A DNA stretch of 64,000 nt, from the NCBI RefSeq assembly GCF_902459685.1, contig NZ_CABPSF010000005.1, forward strand, positions 310,001-374,000, in the 5' to 3' direction. Within the stretch, counting starts at the first letter, position 1. Every line of letters begins with the position of its first letter. A program made the position numbers and the translations under genes. The stretch comes from Pandoraea iniqua (GTDB lineage: Bacteria; Pseudomonadota; Gammaproteobacteria; Burkholderiales; Burkholderiaceae). Positions 44,681 to 53,569 of the stretch are shown piece by piece. The notes below the pieces were generated by a model. That model was not told where the DNA came from. It worked only from the letters and a program-made list of their open reading frames with translations, and ran no database searches.

Positions 44681-45667
44681 TCAGCGATTCACGTCCACCA
44701 CCACCCGGCCGTGAATCTCCCCCTTCACGATGCGTTGCCCGATGCCGATGGCGTCGTGCAGGCTCACGTCGTGCGAAATGCCGCCAAGCTTCTGCGGTTC
44801 GAGATCGTGCGCCAGACGTTGCCACGCTTGTTCGCGCAAACCATGCGGGGCCATCACGCTATCGATGCCGTGCAGCGTAATGCCGCGCAGGATGAACGGC
44901 GCCATGTTGGCCGGGAAGTCCATGCCTTGCGCGAGACCGCACGCCGTTGCTACGCCGTCATAGCGCAACTGGGCACAGGCGTTCACGAGCGTATGCGATC
45001 CCACCGAGTCGACCACGGCGGCCCAGCGTTCTTTCTGAAGCGGTTTGCCGGGGTTTGAGAGCAAATTGCGGTCGATGACCTCTGCGGCGCCGAGCGCCTT
45101 CAGATAGTCGGCTTCATGCAGCTTGCCGGTCGATGCCACCACGCGATACCCGAGCGAGCTGAGGAGTGCGATGGCCACCGAGCCCACGCCGCCCGAGGCG
45201 CCTGTCACCAGCACATCCCCATGACGCGGGGACACGCCGCTGCGCTCCAGCGCCATCACCGACAGCATGGCGGTATAGCCGGCGGTACCGATCGCCATGG
45301 CGTCGCGCGATGTCAGGCGGCCGGGCAGACGCACCAGCCAGTCGCCTTTGAGACGGGCTTTCTGCGCCAGACATCCCCAATGCGTCTCGCCGACGCCGTA
45401 GCCGTTGAGCACGAACCGGTCGCCCTTGTGCCACGCCGGGTGTGACGATTCGAGCACCGTACCGGCGCCATCGATGCCTGCGACCATCGGCCACTGGCGC
45501 ACGACCGGTGCGCGGCCGGTGATCGCCAGACCGTCTTTGTAGTTGATGGTGGAGTAATCGATGGCGACGAGCACGTCGCCATCGGTGGGGAGTGCATCGT
45601 CTTCCAGTGCGGTGACGGCGGCCTGTGTGGCACCGTCGGATTGCGTCAGCAAAATCGCGTTGAACAT
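44681..45667 (-). CDS. acuI: AcuI-type acryloyl-CoA reductase / quinone oxidoreductase (MDR family)
   Basis: The 328-residue cytoplasmic protein is a zinc-free medium-chain reductase of the YhdH/AcuI group. Visible: the N-terminal catalytic-domain block STINYKDGLAITGRAPVVR followed by PMVAGIDGAGTV, the NADPH fold VLVTGASGGVGSVAIALLSSLGYRVVA, and the late segment FILRGITLHGIDSVM. AcuI reduces the toxic acryloyl-CoA to propionyl-CoA with NADPH in several proteobacteria. No DMSP genes are nearby, so the role here is likely detoxification or general enoyl-CoA/quinone reduction. It is monocistronic. Confidence 0.85.
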   Translation of the reverse strand: MFNAILLTQSDGATQAAVTALEDDALPTDGDVLVAIDYSTINYKDGLAITGRAPVVRQWPMVAGIDGAGTVLESSHPAWHKGDRFVLNGYGVGETHWGCLAQKARLKGDWLVRLPGRLTSRDAMAIGTAGYTAMLSVMALERSGVSPRHGDVLVTGASGGVGSVAIALLSSLGYRVVASTGKLHEADYLKALGAAEVIDRNLLSNPGKPLQKERWAAVVDSVGSHTLVNACAQLRYDGVATACGLAQGMDFPANMAPFILRGITLHGIDSVMAPHGLREQAWQRLAHDLEPQKLGGISHDVSLHDAIGIGQRIVKGEIHGRVVVDVNR

Positions 45668-45735
45668 GCCGTGACGTCTCCGGAGCTAAGGGGGACTTGC
45701 CTGTCTTGCGGGTGTGGGCTACTGCTGTCGACGTT

Positions 45736-46839
45736 TCATGACAAGCGGGTCGCCGCCGTGATGGCTTCGCGGGTTTCTCGGGTAAGCACGCCGATCAATT
45801 CTGCTGCGGGCAACACCCGCGCGAGCGGCGCCGCTTGCCCGGCCCATTGTGCCGCATAGCCGCTGTTCTTGTGCGCCTTTGCGGCGGCGTTGAGCGACTT
45901 GCCGGCATCGTAGGTGATCGGATAGTCGGGAATCGCCGGGCGTGCGGCCACCTGTTCGAGTTCCCAGAAACGATTGGCGAACCCGCGTGCCGGGCGGCCC
46001 GAAATCGCGCGAATCAGTGCCGTGCGTGGCGGGTCGCCGCGCGTGAGTGCCTCGCGATAGGCCGCGTCGGCGCCGGACTCCGGGCAAGGCACGAAGGCCG
46101 TGCCCATCTGTGCCGCCTGCGCGCCAAGCGCGAGTACGGCAGCAATGCCTGCGCCGTCCATGATGCCGCCCGCCGCGATCACGGGCAGCGATGTCAGCGA
46201 CACGAGCCGCCGCACCAGTGCGAACGTGCCCAACTGCTCGTCTTGCGTGCGCTCGCGGTCGCCTTCGTCGTTGAAGCGTCCGCGATGCCCGCCCGCTTCC
46301 CAGCCTTGCGCGACGATGGCGTCGATGCCGGCCGCTTCGATGGCGGCGGCTTCTTCTTCGTTGGTGGCACTCGCGAACAGCACGATGCCCGCCGCTTGCA
46401 GCGCATCGATCCAGTCCTGCGATGGCAAACCGAAGTGGAAGCTGATGACGGCCGGACGTTCTTCGAGAAACATCTCGTACATCGCCACGTCTTCCACGAA
46501 GCTCAGATAGATTTCGCGCAGCGATGCGGGTGGCTTCGCGCCGAAGCGCGCGAATTCCGGTGCCAGATAGTCGAGCCATGCGGCTTCGCGCGTGGCGTCG
46601 GCCTTGGCCGGCACGTGCGTGAAGACATTGACGTTGAACGGGCGGTCGGTCAGCGCGCGTGTCTGGCGGATCACGGCGCGCGCCGCGTTGGCATCCATAT
46701 TGCCGACCGCCAGCGAGCCAAGGCCACCGGCGTTGGAGACGGCAGCGACCAGTGCCGGTGTGGACGCGACAGCCATCGGGGCCTGAATGATCGGTGTCGT
46801 CAGGCCAAGGCGTTCAGTGAGGCGGAGTGTCGTTGTCAT
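45736..46839 (-). CDS. Nitronate monooxygenase (2-nitropropane dioxygenase family), copy A
   Basis: The 367-residue product starts at ATG 46839, supported by a ggag just upstream on the minus strand; an earlier in-frame TTG is less likely. These FMN enzymes oxidise nitronates such as propionate 3-nitronate. The TIM-barrel family marks are visible: [28 protein letters not shown] split across the first strand, the late catalytic His in [12 protein letters not shown], and the FMN-phosphate loop [22 protein letters not shown]. It lies immediately downstream of, and is closely similar to, copy B. The stop of B is 14 bases before the start of A, so the two are cotranscribed. Confidence 0.9.
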   Translation of the reverse strand: MTTTLRLTERLGLTTPIIQAPMAVASTPALVAAVSNAGGLGSLAVGNMDANAARAVIRQTRALTDRPFNVNVFTHVPAKADATREAAWLDYLAPEFARFGAKPPASLREIYLSFVEDVAMYEMFLEERPAVISFHFGLPSQDWIDALQAAGIVLFASATNEEEAAAIEAAGIDAIVAQGWEAGGHRGRFNDEGDRERTQDEQLGTFALVRRLVSLTSLPVIAAGGIMDGAGIAAVLALGAQAAQMGTAFVPCPESGADAAYREALTRGDPPRTALIRAISGRPARGFANRFWELEQVAARPAIPDYPITYDAGKSLNAAAKAHKNSGYAAQWAGQAAPLARVLPAAELIGVLTRETREAITAATRLS

Positions 46840-46853
46840 GCGTGACTCCGCGC

Positions 46854-47975
46854 TCAAAGGGATTCGGCAAGTTCGCGCAGGGCGTCGAACGTTTCATGCA
46901 ACTCGGCGCGTAATACGCCCACCAGTTCTGCCGCGGGCATTGCCCGGGCCAACGGGGCGGCCTGACCGGCCCACTGGGCAGCGTAGTCGCTGTTGCCTTT
47001 GGCTTTGGCGGCGGCATTGAGCGCCTTGCCCGCGTCGTACGTCACCGGATAGGCGGGAAGCAGCGGACGCTCGGTGGCTTCTTCGAGTTCGTACAGCCGG
47101 TTGGCGAAGCCGCGCGCCGGCCGGCCGGAGATCGCACGAATCAGAGCGGTGCGCGGCGGATGTCCATTCGTCAATCGTTCACGATAGGCCGCGTCGGCGG
47201 CAGACTCTGGGCAGCCCACAAAGGCCGTGCCGAGTTGCGCAGCCTGCGCGCCAAGGGCCAGAACCGCTGCGATACCTGCGCCGTCCATGATGCCGCCGGC
47301 GGCAATCACCGGCAGCGACGTCTGCGTCACAAGTAGACGCACGAGCGCCAGCGTGCCCAGTTGTTCGTCGTCGGTCGGCACGCGGTCACCCAGATCTTCG
47401 AAGCGTCCGCGATGACCGCCGGCTTCATAGCCTTGCGCCACGACCGCGTCGATGCCCGCGGCCTCAATCGCCCGCGCTTCGGCCAGATTGGTGGCCGTGG
47501 CGAACAACGTGATGCCTGCGGCGTGCAGCGTATCGATCTTGGCTTGTGAGGGCAGGCCGAAGTGGAAGCTGACCACGGCCGGACGCTCTTCCAACAGCAT
47601 CTCGAACATAGCGTCGTCGGCGACAAAGCTCATGTAGATCTCGCTGAGTGTCGCGGGCGGTGTGGCGTCGAAGCGGGCGAATTCGGGGGCGAGATAGGCC
47701 AGCCACGCAGCGTCGCGCGAGGCGTCGAGCTTGGCCGGGGCGTGACAGAAGAGATTGACGTTGAACGGCTTACGCGTGAGCGCGCGCGTGTCGTGAATGG
47801 CTTTGCGGGCGGTATCGGCGTTCCCCGATGCGACACCCAGCGAACCGAGTCCGCCAGCGTTCGAGACGGCAGCGGCCAGCGCGGGCGTGGAGGTGCCGGC
47901 CATGGGTGCCTGAATGATCGGGGTGAGCAAGCCGAGACGTTCGGTGAGCGGGTGGGAAGCGAGGGAGCTACGCAT
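46854..47975 (-). CDS. Nitronate monooxygenase family protein, copy B
   Basis: The product is 373 residues from ATG 47975, with ccttt (aaagg on the minus strand) at 47987-47991; a GTG at 47987 is an alternative start. It has the same layout as copy [20 protein letters not shown] at the start, [12 protein letters not shown] with the catalytic His, and the FMN loop [22 protein letters not shown]. Differences are scattered, so the tandem duplication is not recent. It is the first gene of the pair. The duplicated enzymes may have different nitronate or fatty acyl substrates. Confidence 0.9.
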   Translation of the reverse strand: MRSSLASHPLTERLGLLTPIIQAPMAGTSTPALAAAVSNAGGLGSLGVASGNADTARKAIHDTRALTRKPFNVNLFCHAPAKLDASRDAAWLAYLAPEFARFDATPPATLSEIYMSFVADDAMFEMLLEERPAVVSFHFGLPSQAKIDTLHAAGITLFATATNLAEARAIEAAGIDAVVAQGYEAGGHRGRFEDLGDRVPTDDEQLGTLALVRLLVTQTSLPVIAAGGIMDGAGIAAVLALGAQAAQLGTAFVGCPESAADAAYRERLTNGHPPRTALIRAISGRPARGFANRLYELEEATERPLLPAYPVTYDAGKALNAAAKAKGNSDYAAQWAGQAAPLARAMPAAELVGVLRAELHETFDALRELAESL

Positions 47976-48168
47976 GGCGATCTGCACCTTTCATTGGTCG
48001 GTGGGGGCGTTGGGGGCGACGGCCGTGAGGCCGCCGGGGTCGAGCCGACAAAGCAGGGAGTATGTCCACTATGGCATACGTCCAACGCGATAAAAGATAC
48101 CACTGAAATACATCTTTGTGCCAGCCACCCGTCTGAAATAGCGGATTAGCGGGCGGTGGCGATGGGCG

Positions 48169-49398
48169 TCAGGTGTTGGGGGAATTGTCGGCGTTGTTGT
48201 CCGCCGCACCGTCCGGCGTGTCTGGCGCGCCCATCAAGTCGGCAGCCCGTGAGCGAGCCATGTCGGCACGGCGGAAGTAGCCGACGACGGTCGCCACGCT
48301 GGTGTGTCCGGTCATCGCCATGGTCTCGGCCAAGGGCACTTGCTGGTGCGCCGCTTCGGTGACGAAACCGGAGCGCAGCGAGTGAGCGGAGAAGTCGCCT
48401 TCAAGGCCTGCCAGTTGGCAGCGCTCGCGCACGATATCGCGCACGGCGGCTTCCGAGAGTGGCTCGCCGACGTGGCCACCCCGCCGCACCCGCCGGAATA
48501 TCGCACCCTCCGAAATACCGCTGGCCGCCAGCCAATCCGTCATCGCGGCGGCGGCAGCGCCCGTCACGGGCTTGTCGTTCTCCGCGAGATCGGCCCCGTG
48601 CTGGTTGGTTTTCGACCATGCGAGTGTGAACACATAGCTTTCCGGCCCGGTGCGCCGCAAGTTCTCGCAGCTTGCGCGTACGACTTCCGAGCGGCGGCGC
48701 CCGCCACTGGCCCAAGCGAAGAGCAATAACGCACGATCGCGTTTGCCGCGCAGCGAGTCGTCGCACGTTGCCAGCAGAGCGCGCAGTGGCTCGCGCGTCA
48801 GGGCGTCTTTCTTCGTCGTGCGCACGCCGCGTTTGGCGTAGGCGCGGCGCGTTTTGGCGAGCAGTTCACGTACCGCAGGGTCCGCACAGGGGTTGGGCAA
48901 TTCGCGCGACGTGTGGAGCTTGGCGATGACGCTCACCCGATGCAGCAGTGTCGCCAAGGCGGGCGGCCCGGGTCGCGCCTTAACGCCTTCGGCGACGAGC
49001 GCGGCGTCCAGCGCGGCGGGCATTTCGGTCGTCAGCCCTTGTTTGCCTTGATGCAGCGCGTGATCGACGACGAATTGCACGATGACGGCGGGCGACAGCG
49101 GCAAGGACATTTCCAGCGATGGCGCGGCGTTTTCTGCGTTGCCAGCGGCGCCATAACGCAGCCGATACCAACTCAACCAGTACCGCATGGCCGATTGATA
49201 GCTTTGCCGCGTATTCGGCGAGTCGCCTTCCTGGACGAGGGCGCGGGCCGCATCGCGGGCATCGGCATCGAGTTTGGCCGGATCGAGCGGCGCGGGCAGG
49301 CGAGAGGCCGCCGCCGTCACAGACACGTCGCGGCGACTCGATTTCGAGGGTGGCGCGCCATCGTTTAGGCCATGAGATGTAATTTTTCTACCGGACAT
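48169..49398 (-). CDS. Tyrosine recombinase/integrase
   Basis: The 409-residue product has a SAM-like N-terminal core-binding domain (about residues 45-200) and a catalytic domain. The catalytic set is visible: Arg at about 234-236 (SGGRRRSE), the HxxR pair His339-Arg342 (HSLRSGF), His365 (GHTSVATVVGYF) and nucleophile Tyr374. The extreme N-terminus (about 40 residues) and the C-terminal Asn/Asp-rich tail after Tyr374 are probably disordered. It lies divergent to a KfrA-like gene, and its start codon is inside a palindrome. No phage or transposon genes adjoin it, and I saw no flanking direct repeats, so its DNA target is unknown. Confidence 0.88.
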   Translation of the reverse strand: MSGRKITSHGLNDGAPPSKSSRRDVSVTAAASRLPAPLDPAKLDADARDAARALVQEGDSPNTRQSYQSAMRYWLSWYRLRYGAAGNAENAAPSLEMSLPLSPAVIVQFVVDHALHQGKQGLTTEMPAALDAALVAEGVKARPGPPALATLLHRVSVIAKLHTSRELPNPCADPAVRELLAKTRRAYAKRGVRTTKKDALTREPLRALLATCDDSLRGKRDRALLLFAWASGGRRRSEVVRASCENLRRTGPESYVFTLAWSKTNQHGADLAENDKPVTGAAAAAMTDWLAASGISEGAIFRRVRRGGHVGEPLSEAAVRDIVRERCQLAGLEGDFSAHSLRSGFVTEAAHQQVPLAETMAMTGHTSVATVVGYFRRADMARSRAADLMGAPDTPDGAADNNADNSPNT

Positions 49399-49469
49399 AT
49401 GATTTCATATGTAATATGTAGTAAATATAACGTATGTAAGAAATAACTAGCGATAATGTTCCCTTATCG
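49395..49469. promoter_or_regulatory. Palindromes between the recombinase and KfrA-like genes
   Basis: ACATATG-attt-CATATGT at 49395-49412 covers the recombinase start codon (49396-49398). Further on come AATATGT and CGTATGT half-site-like copies, then CGATAA-tgttccc-TTATCG at 49451-49469. The whole stretch is AT-rich. Both elements fit operators for the DNA-binding protein encoded on the right, which would control itself and the recombinase. Confidence 0.55.
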
Positions 49470-49525
49470 TGGGTTATTTGGCAATGCCGTTGATTTACCG
49501 TCCCAAACCAATGAAGGAGCTCCTT

Positions 49526-50566
49526 ATGAATGCATCGCGACCGCAAGACGCCGCTGTGCCGACACCCGCACCGGTGCCGCGCTCGGCCGGGCGAGGTATC
49601 TCGGAGCTCGACGTCTGGTCTGCCGCCGACACGCTGCTGATGGCAGGCCAGCGGCCCACCATCGAGCGCATTCGGCAGCAACTGGGGCGGGGCTCGCCGA
49701 ATACGGTCAGTCCGTATCTCGACGCTTGGTTTGCTGGGCTGGGTGCGCGGTTGAAGGGTGCGTCCGGCGTGGCCGGTTTGCCTGAGGGCGTGGCGATGCC
49801 GGAGTCGGTGGCGCGCGCGGCCATGGACCTCTGGGCGTTGGCGTTGAGTGAAGGGCGCGAGGCGTTAGCGGAAGAAGCGGCGTCGCGCCGCGCGGTGCTG
49901 GACGCCCGCGAAGCCGAGCTCGCCGCCGACCGTGAGGCGCTGGAGCAAGCGCGCGCCGTGCTGCATGAGCGTGTCGCCTCTGCCGAGGTGGCAGCGGCGG
50001 ATGCGCGGCAGGCGCGCGACGAAGCGCAGGCACAGGCGCGCCGTGCCGAAGCGTTGTTGATTGACGCGCAGGCCGATGCTGTCACGTCTCGTCAGGCGGT
50101 GGCAGACGCGCGCGTCGCGGCGCAGGCCACGCTTGATGCTCATGCCGAACAACGTGCGGAATGGGATGTCGAGCGGCAGCGTCTCAACGAGCGGGCCGAA
50201 GCTAACGAGCGTCGCCTGCTACTGGAACTGGACACCGCGCGCGAGTCGATCAAGGCGCTCCAACAAGAGCGCAAGCAGAATCAGCGGCAGTTGCAGGACA
50301 CAGAAAGCGAGCTGGCGGCACTTACCGAAGCGCAGCATGAATTACGTTCGTCCAAGGCGGTGCAGGATTCGTTGATTGCCCGGTTGCGTGAGCAGGTCAG
50401 TGCGCAAGAATCGCTGGTCGCGATGTATCAAACCACCTTGGCCGCGGTGCCGGCGACGAGCGCCGGCCTATCGTCTCCGGGGGCGTCCGTCGCGAGGAAA
50501 CGTCGTGCGAGTCATGCGGCCGCACCTGCCACGTCGGTGCTTCGCCGTGGGCGCCGGGCGGCATAG
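49526..50566 (+). CDS. KfrA-like DNA-binding coiled-coil protein
   Basis: The 346-residue product starts at ATG 49526 with aaggag at 49514-49519. Residues about 25-80 match the KfrA N-terminal DNA-binding helix-turn-helix (VWSAADTLLMAGQRPTIERI, then RQQLGRGSPNTVSPYLDAWF). Residues about 100-300 are a long Ala/Glu/Arg-rich coiled coil with heptads, and the tail is basic. KfrA on IncP plasmids is an autorepressor that builds long filament-like scaffolds for segregation. A chromosomal copy next to a recombinase gene is outside that known setting. It may organise DNA at the recombinase target or control the recombinase. Confidence 0.8.
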   Translation: MNASRPQDAAVPTPAPVPRSAGRGISELDVWSAADTLLMAGQRPTIERIRQQLGRGSPNTVSPYLDAWFAGLGARLKGASGVAGLPEGVAMPESVARAAMDLWALALSEGREALAEEAASRRAVLDAREAELAADREALEQARAVLHERVASAEVAAADARQARDEAQAQARRAEALLIDAQADAVTSRQAVADARVAAQATLDAHAEQRAEWDVERQRLNERAEANERRLLLELDTARESIKALQQERKQNQRQLQDTESELAALTEAQHELRSSKAVQDSLIARLREQVSAQESLVAMYQTTLAAVPATSAGLSSPGASVARKRRASHAAAPATSVLRRGRRAA

Positions 50567-50659
50567 CCGTTCGCCCAGCGCTCGGCATGGGCGGCGGTGC
50601 GCGGCAGGCGCATCACGCCCGCCGCGTACCGCCGCATCTTAGTTCTCACTTCTCATCTC

Positions 50660-52243
50660 TCACTTCACCAACGCTACCGTCGCCGCCGGTGCGTCCCATC
50701 CGCCGCCCAACGCCCGGAACGTTGCCACAGCTGCCCGCGCATTGTCCGCTTGCACGCGGGCGTCGGCATCGCGCACTGTCAGCAACTGGCGATCGGCGTC
50801 GAGCACTTCATAAAGACTGACGGTCCCGCCGGTGTAGGCATCCTGAGCGCTGTCGCGCGCCCGCGTCTGCGCGTCGACGGCACTGGCCAGATCCTTGCGT
50901 TGCTGCTCCAACTCGACCAGCGTGACGATCGCGTTTTCCACATCTTCGGTGGCATGCAACATCGACAACCGATATTGCGCGAGCGCCTGCGCGTTCGCTC
51001 CGCGTGCCTGCGCCACCTCTGCGTCGATACGGCCAAAGTCGAACAACCGCCAGCGCAGCCCAAGCGCGGCGAGTGGCTGGAACGTGGCTACGCTGGGGAC
51101 GCGGCCACCGGCGAGCGTTTCGAAGCCAAGCACGCCGGACAGTGAAAGCTTCGGGTAGTACTCGGCGAGCGATGCGCCGATGCGCTCATTGGACGCCGCC
51201 AGTTGGCGCTCCGCCGCGATGACGTCGGGCCGGCGGCGCAACAAGTCGGCCGGGGCACTCGCATCGCCAATCGCCGGGATGGCAAGTGGGCGGGCACGCA
51301 GATCGTCGTCCTGCGTTGCGGCACTCATCCGGCGCGCGTATGTGCCGGGCGCGGCGCCCATCAAGACATCCAGCCGGTTGAGTTGCGTCTCGCGCTCGAT
51401 GCGCAGCGGCGGCAAGGTCGTGCGTGCCTGTGCCAGCAACGCTTCCGACTGCGCCATCTCACGCGCGGTCGCTAATCCGTCTTTCAGGCGCAAGCGCACG
51501 ATCTCCACAAGCCGGGCATCCGTCTCGATCTGGTCTTGCGCGATGGCCAGCCGCCGTTGCGCGGCACGCACGCGAAAGTAGGCGTCGGCGGCTTCGGCAA
51601 CGATGCTCACCCGCACGCCGTCTCGCTGGGCTTCTGCCGCCTGTGCCAGTGCGCCGGCCGCTTGCGCCGAGCGTTGCAGGCCGCCAAACAGGTCCACCTC
51701 CCAGCTGGCGCCCACGCCAATGTCGTAGATCGTCATGTTCCGGTTGTAGCCGGGGATCGTGCGCGCCACGGTGCCGAGCGGCCCGTCGAGCGACTGATGC
51801 TCGCGCGTGACGCTGCCGTCGAGCGCGAGTGACGGCAGTCGCTGCGCACCGGCTTGGCGTGCTTGCGCGCGGGCCTGTTCGACACGCGCCATCGCTGCCT
51901 GCAAGTCGAGATTCTGCGCCAGCGCCTGCTGCACGATGCCGGTCAGCACCGGGTCGTGAAAGCCCACCCACCACTCGTCTAGCGCCGGCGCAACAGTGGC
52001 CCCAGTGGTGCCGTCCGCCGACTTGCGATCGGCGTCGCGTTGGGTCAACAGGGCGCTGTTGGCGAATTGCGCGGGCAGATCGGCTGCGGGAGGAGCGTAA
52101 TCGGGACCGACGGCACAGCCTGCCAGCGCGCTGACGGCCATCGCCAACAACGCCGTTCGAAAAGTCAGCAAAGTCGGCAATGTCGACCGGGGCGGCCGGG
52201 GCAGGAGGGGCATTTTCGAGGGCGTCGGCGAGAAGGTATTCAT
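50660..52243 (-). CDS. NodT-family outer-membrane efflux lipoprotein
   Basis: The 527-residue product has a lipoprotein signal ending in the lipobox LAGC (Cys near residue 42) after a hydrophobic core (LLAMAVSA). It belongs to the TolC-like outer-membrane factor family: two repeats of long helices and beta-strands. The segment GPDYAPPAADLPAQF follows the lipid anchor, and the late region VATFRALGGGW is conserved in NodT proteins. It forms the trimeric outer-membrane tunnel for the EmrA/EmrB-type pump transcribed divergently 178 bases away. Confidence 0.92.
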   Translation of the reverse strand: MNTFSPTPSKMPLLPRPPRSTLPTLLTFRTALLAMAVSALAGCAVGPDYAPPAADLPAQFANSALLTQRDADRKSADGTTGATVAPALDEWWVGFHDPVLTGIVQQALAQNLDLQAAMARVEQARAQARQAGAQRLPSLALDGSVTREHQSLDGPLGTVARTIPGYNRNMTIYDIGVGASWEVDLFGGLQRSAQAAGALAQAAEAQRDGVRVSIVAEAADAYFRVRAAQRRLAIAQDQIETDARLVEIVRLRLKDGLATAREMAQSEALLAQARTTLPPLRIERETQLNRLDVLMGAAPGTYARRMSAATQDDDLRARPLAIPAIGDASAPADLLRRRPDVIAAERQLAASNERIGASLAEYYPKLSLSGVLGFETLAGGRVPSVATFQPLAALGLRWRLFDFGRIDAEVAQARGANAQALAQYRLSMLHATEDVENAIVTLVELEQQRKDLASAVDAQTRARDSAQDAYTGGTVSLYEVLDADRQLLTVRDADARVQADNARAAVATFRALGGGWDAPAATVALVK

Positions 52244-52280
52244 GGCGGCGAGGGATCGGGTGCGTTGAATTACGAGTTAC

Positions 52281-52326
52281 TTGCAAGATGATAGTTGCAA
52301 CTCTATACTCACTTTCATTGTGAAAG
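52281..52326 (+). promoter_or_regulatory. emrA promoter with two overlapping palindromes
   Basis: TTGCAA at 52281-52286 and TATACT at 52304-52309 are 17 bases apart. The -35 hexamer is one arm of TTGCAA-n8-TTGCAA (52281-52300). A second palindrome, CTTTCA-ttg-TGAAAG, covers the start region (52312-52326). The stretch tatactcactttcat (52304-52318) also appears in nearly the same form in the hxlR promoter at 55467. Confidence 0.65.
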
Positions 52327-52420
52327 CAACCCCTCGTTGCCGATGTCGCTTTGACGTCTCTCGCGCTTTTAGTCCCCTTAACACCGCTAACACCACTTGA
52401 ATGAAGAAGGATTGACCCAC

Positions 52421-53569
52421 ATGACTTCCCCGAGCACTGCCGCCCCGCAAGCCACGCCGGCCAATCAGCAACCTCCGGTCTCTCCGTCCAGCGGCGCGCG
52501 GCGCCGGTTCGCGCTGCGAGGCGCGGTGGTCGTGGCGGCCATTGCCGCACTGGGCTACGGGGTGCACTGGTGGACGACGGCGCGGTTCTTCGAATCGACC
52601 GACGACGCTTATGTCGGCGGCGACGTCACCGTGCTTGGCCCGAAAGTCCCGGGCTACATCGCGCAGGTGCTGGTGACCGATAACCAGCCGGTGCACGCGG
52701 GCGACGTGCTGGTGCGCCTCGATGACCGTGACTACCGCGCCGCGCTGGCAAAGGCGGAAGGCGCCGTAGCGGCGCAACAGGCCTTGCTCGCCAATCTCGA
52801 TGCCACCGCGCGGCTGCAAACGGCCGTGATCGCGCAGGCGCGAGCCAGTGTGGTGGCGGTGGCGGCCGATGCCCGCCGCGCCCACGACGATCAGGTGCGC
52901 TATCAGGACCTCGTGGCCAAAGCGGCCGTATCGGTGCAAAGCGCGCAAAAGGCGGATGCCGATTACAAGCAACTCGCCGCCAATCGCGACCGTGCCGAGG
53001 CGGGGGCGGTGGCCGCAGAGCGCCAGATCGACGTGATCGCGACCCAGAAGCAGCAGGCACAAGCGGCGTTAGCGCAAGCCGTGGCCGAGCGCGATATCGC
53101 AAAACTCAATCTGGAAGACACCGTCGTGCGGGCCCCGGTCGACGGCACGGTCGGTAATCGTCGTGCTCGCCCGGGCGCCTATGCGTCGACCGGCACGCAA
53201 CTGCTCGCGATCGTGCCGGCCCATGGCCTTTGGGTCGACGCCAATTTCAAGGAAGGGCAACTGGCGCGCTTGCGTCCGGGCATGCCCGTGAAGATCGAAG
53301 CCGACGTGCTGCCGGGGCGTGTCTTCCACGGCCATGTGGCCAGTCTGGCGCCTGCAACGGGGGCGCAGTTCAGCGTGTTGCCGCCCGAGAACGCGACGGG
53401 CAACTTCACGAAGATCGTGCAACGTGTGCCGGTTCGGGTGCTGCTCGACGAGGCCGACGGCCATCTGGGCACGCTGCGCCCGGGGCTGTCTGTGACGGCG
53501 GAAGTCGACGCGCGTGCCGGTGACGATGCGCCGGCCGCGCCGAATGCCGCCAAGGTGGCCGCACGATGA
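52421..53569 (+). CDS. EmrA-type membrane fusion protein (HlyD family)
   Basis: The 382-residue product starts at ATG 52421; an in-frame TTG at 52397 is less likely. A Pro/Gln-rich cytoplasmic tail precedes one membrane segment (ALRGAVVVAAIAALGYGVHW). The periplasmic part has the split lipoyl domain (DDAYVGGDVTVLGPKVPGYI and DTVVRAPVDGTVGNRRARPG) around a coiled-coil hairpin of about 140 residues. A beta-barrel follows with AHGLWVDANFKEGQLARLRPG. It bridges the EmrB-type pump and the NodT-type tunnel. Its stop overlaps the next start by four bases (ATGA). Confidence 0.93.
   Translation: MTSPSTAAPQATPANQQPPVSPSSGARRRFALRGAVVVAAIAALGYGVHWWTTARFFESTDDAYVGGDVTVLGPKVPGYIAQVLVTDNQPVHAGDVLVRLDDRDYRAALAKAEGAVAAQQALLANLDATARLQTAVIAQARASVVAVAADARRAHDDQVRYQDLVAKAAVSVQSAQKADADYKQLAANRDRAEAGAVAAERQIDVIATQKQQAQAALAQAVAERDIAKLNLEDTVVRAPVDGTVGNRRARPGAYASTGTQLLAIVPAHGLWVDANFKEGQLARLRPGMPVKIEADVLPGRVFHGHVASLAPATGAQFSVLPPENATGNFTKIVQRVPVRVLLDEADGHLGTLRPGLSVTAEVDARAGDDAPAAPNAAKVAAR

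Noticed and set aside
48169-50566. Integrated prophage or integrative element
   Set aside because: A recombinase is present, but I found no phage, conjugation or transposase genes, no tRNA target and no flanking direct repeats in the window.
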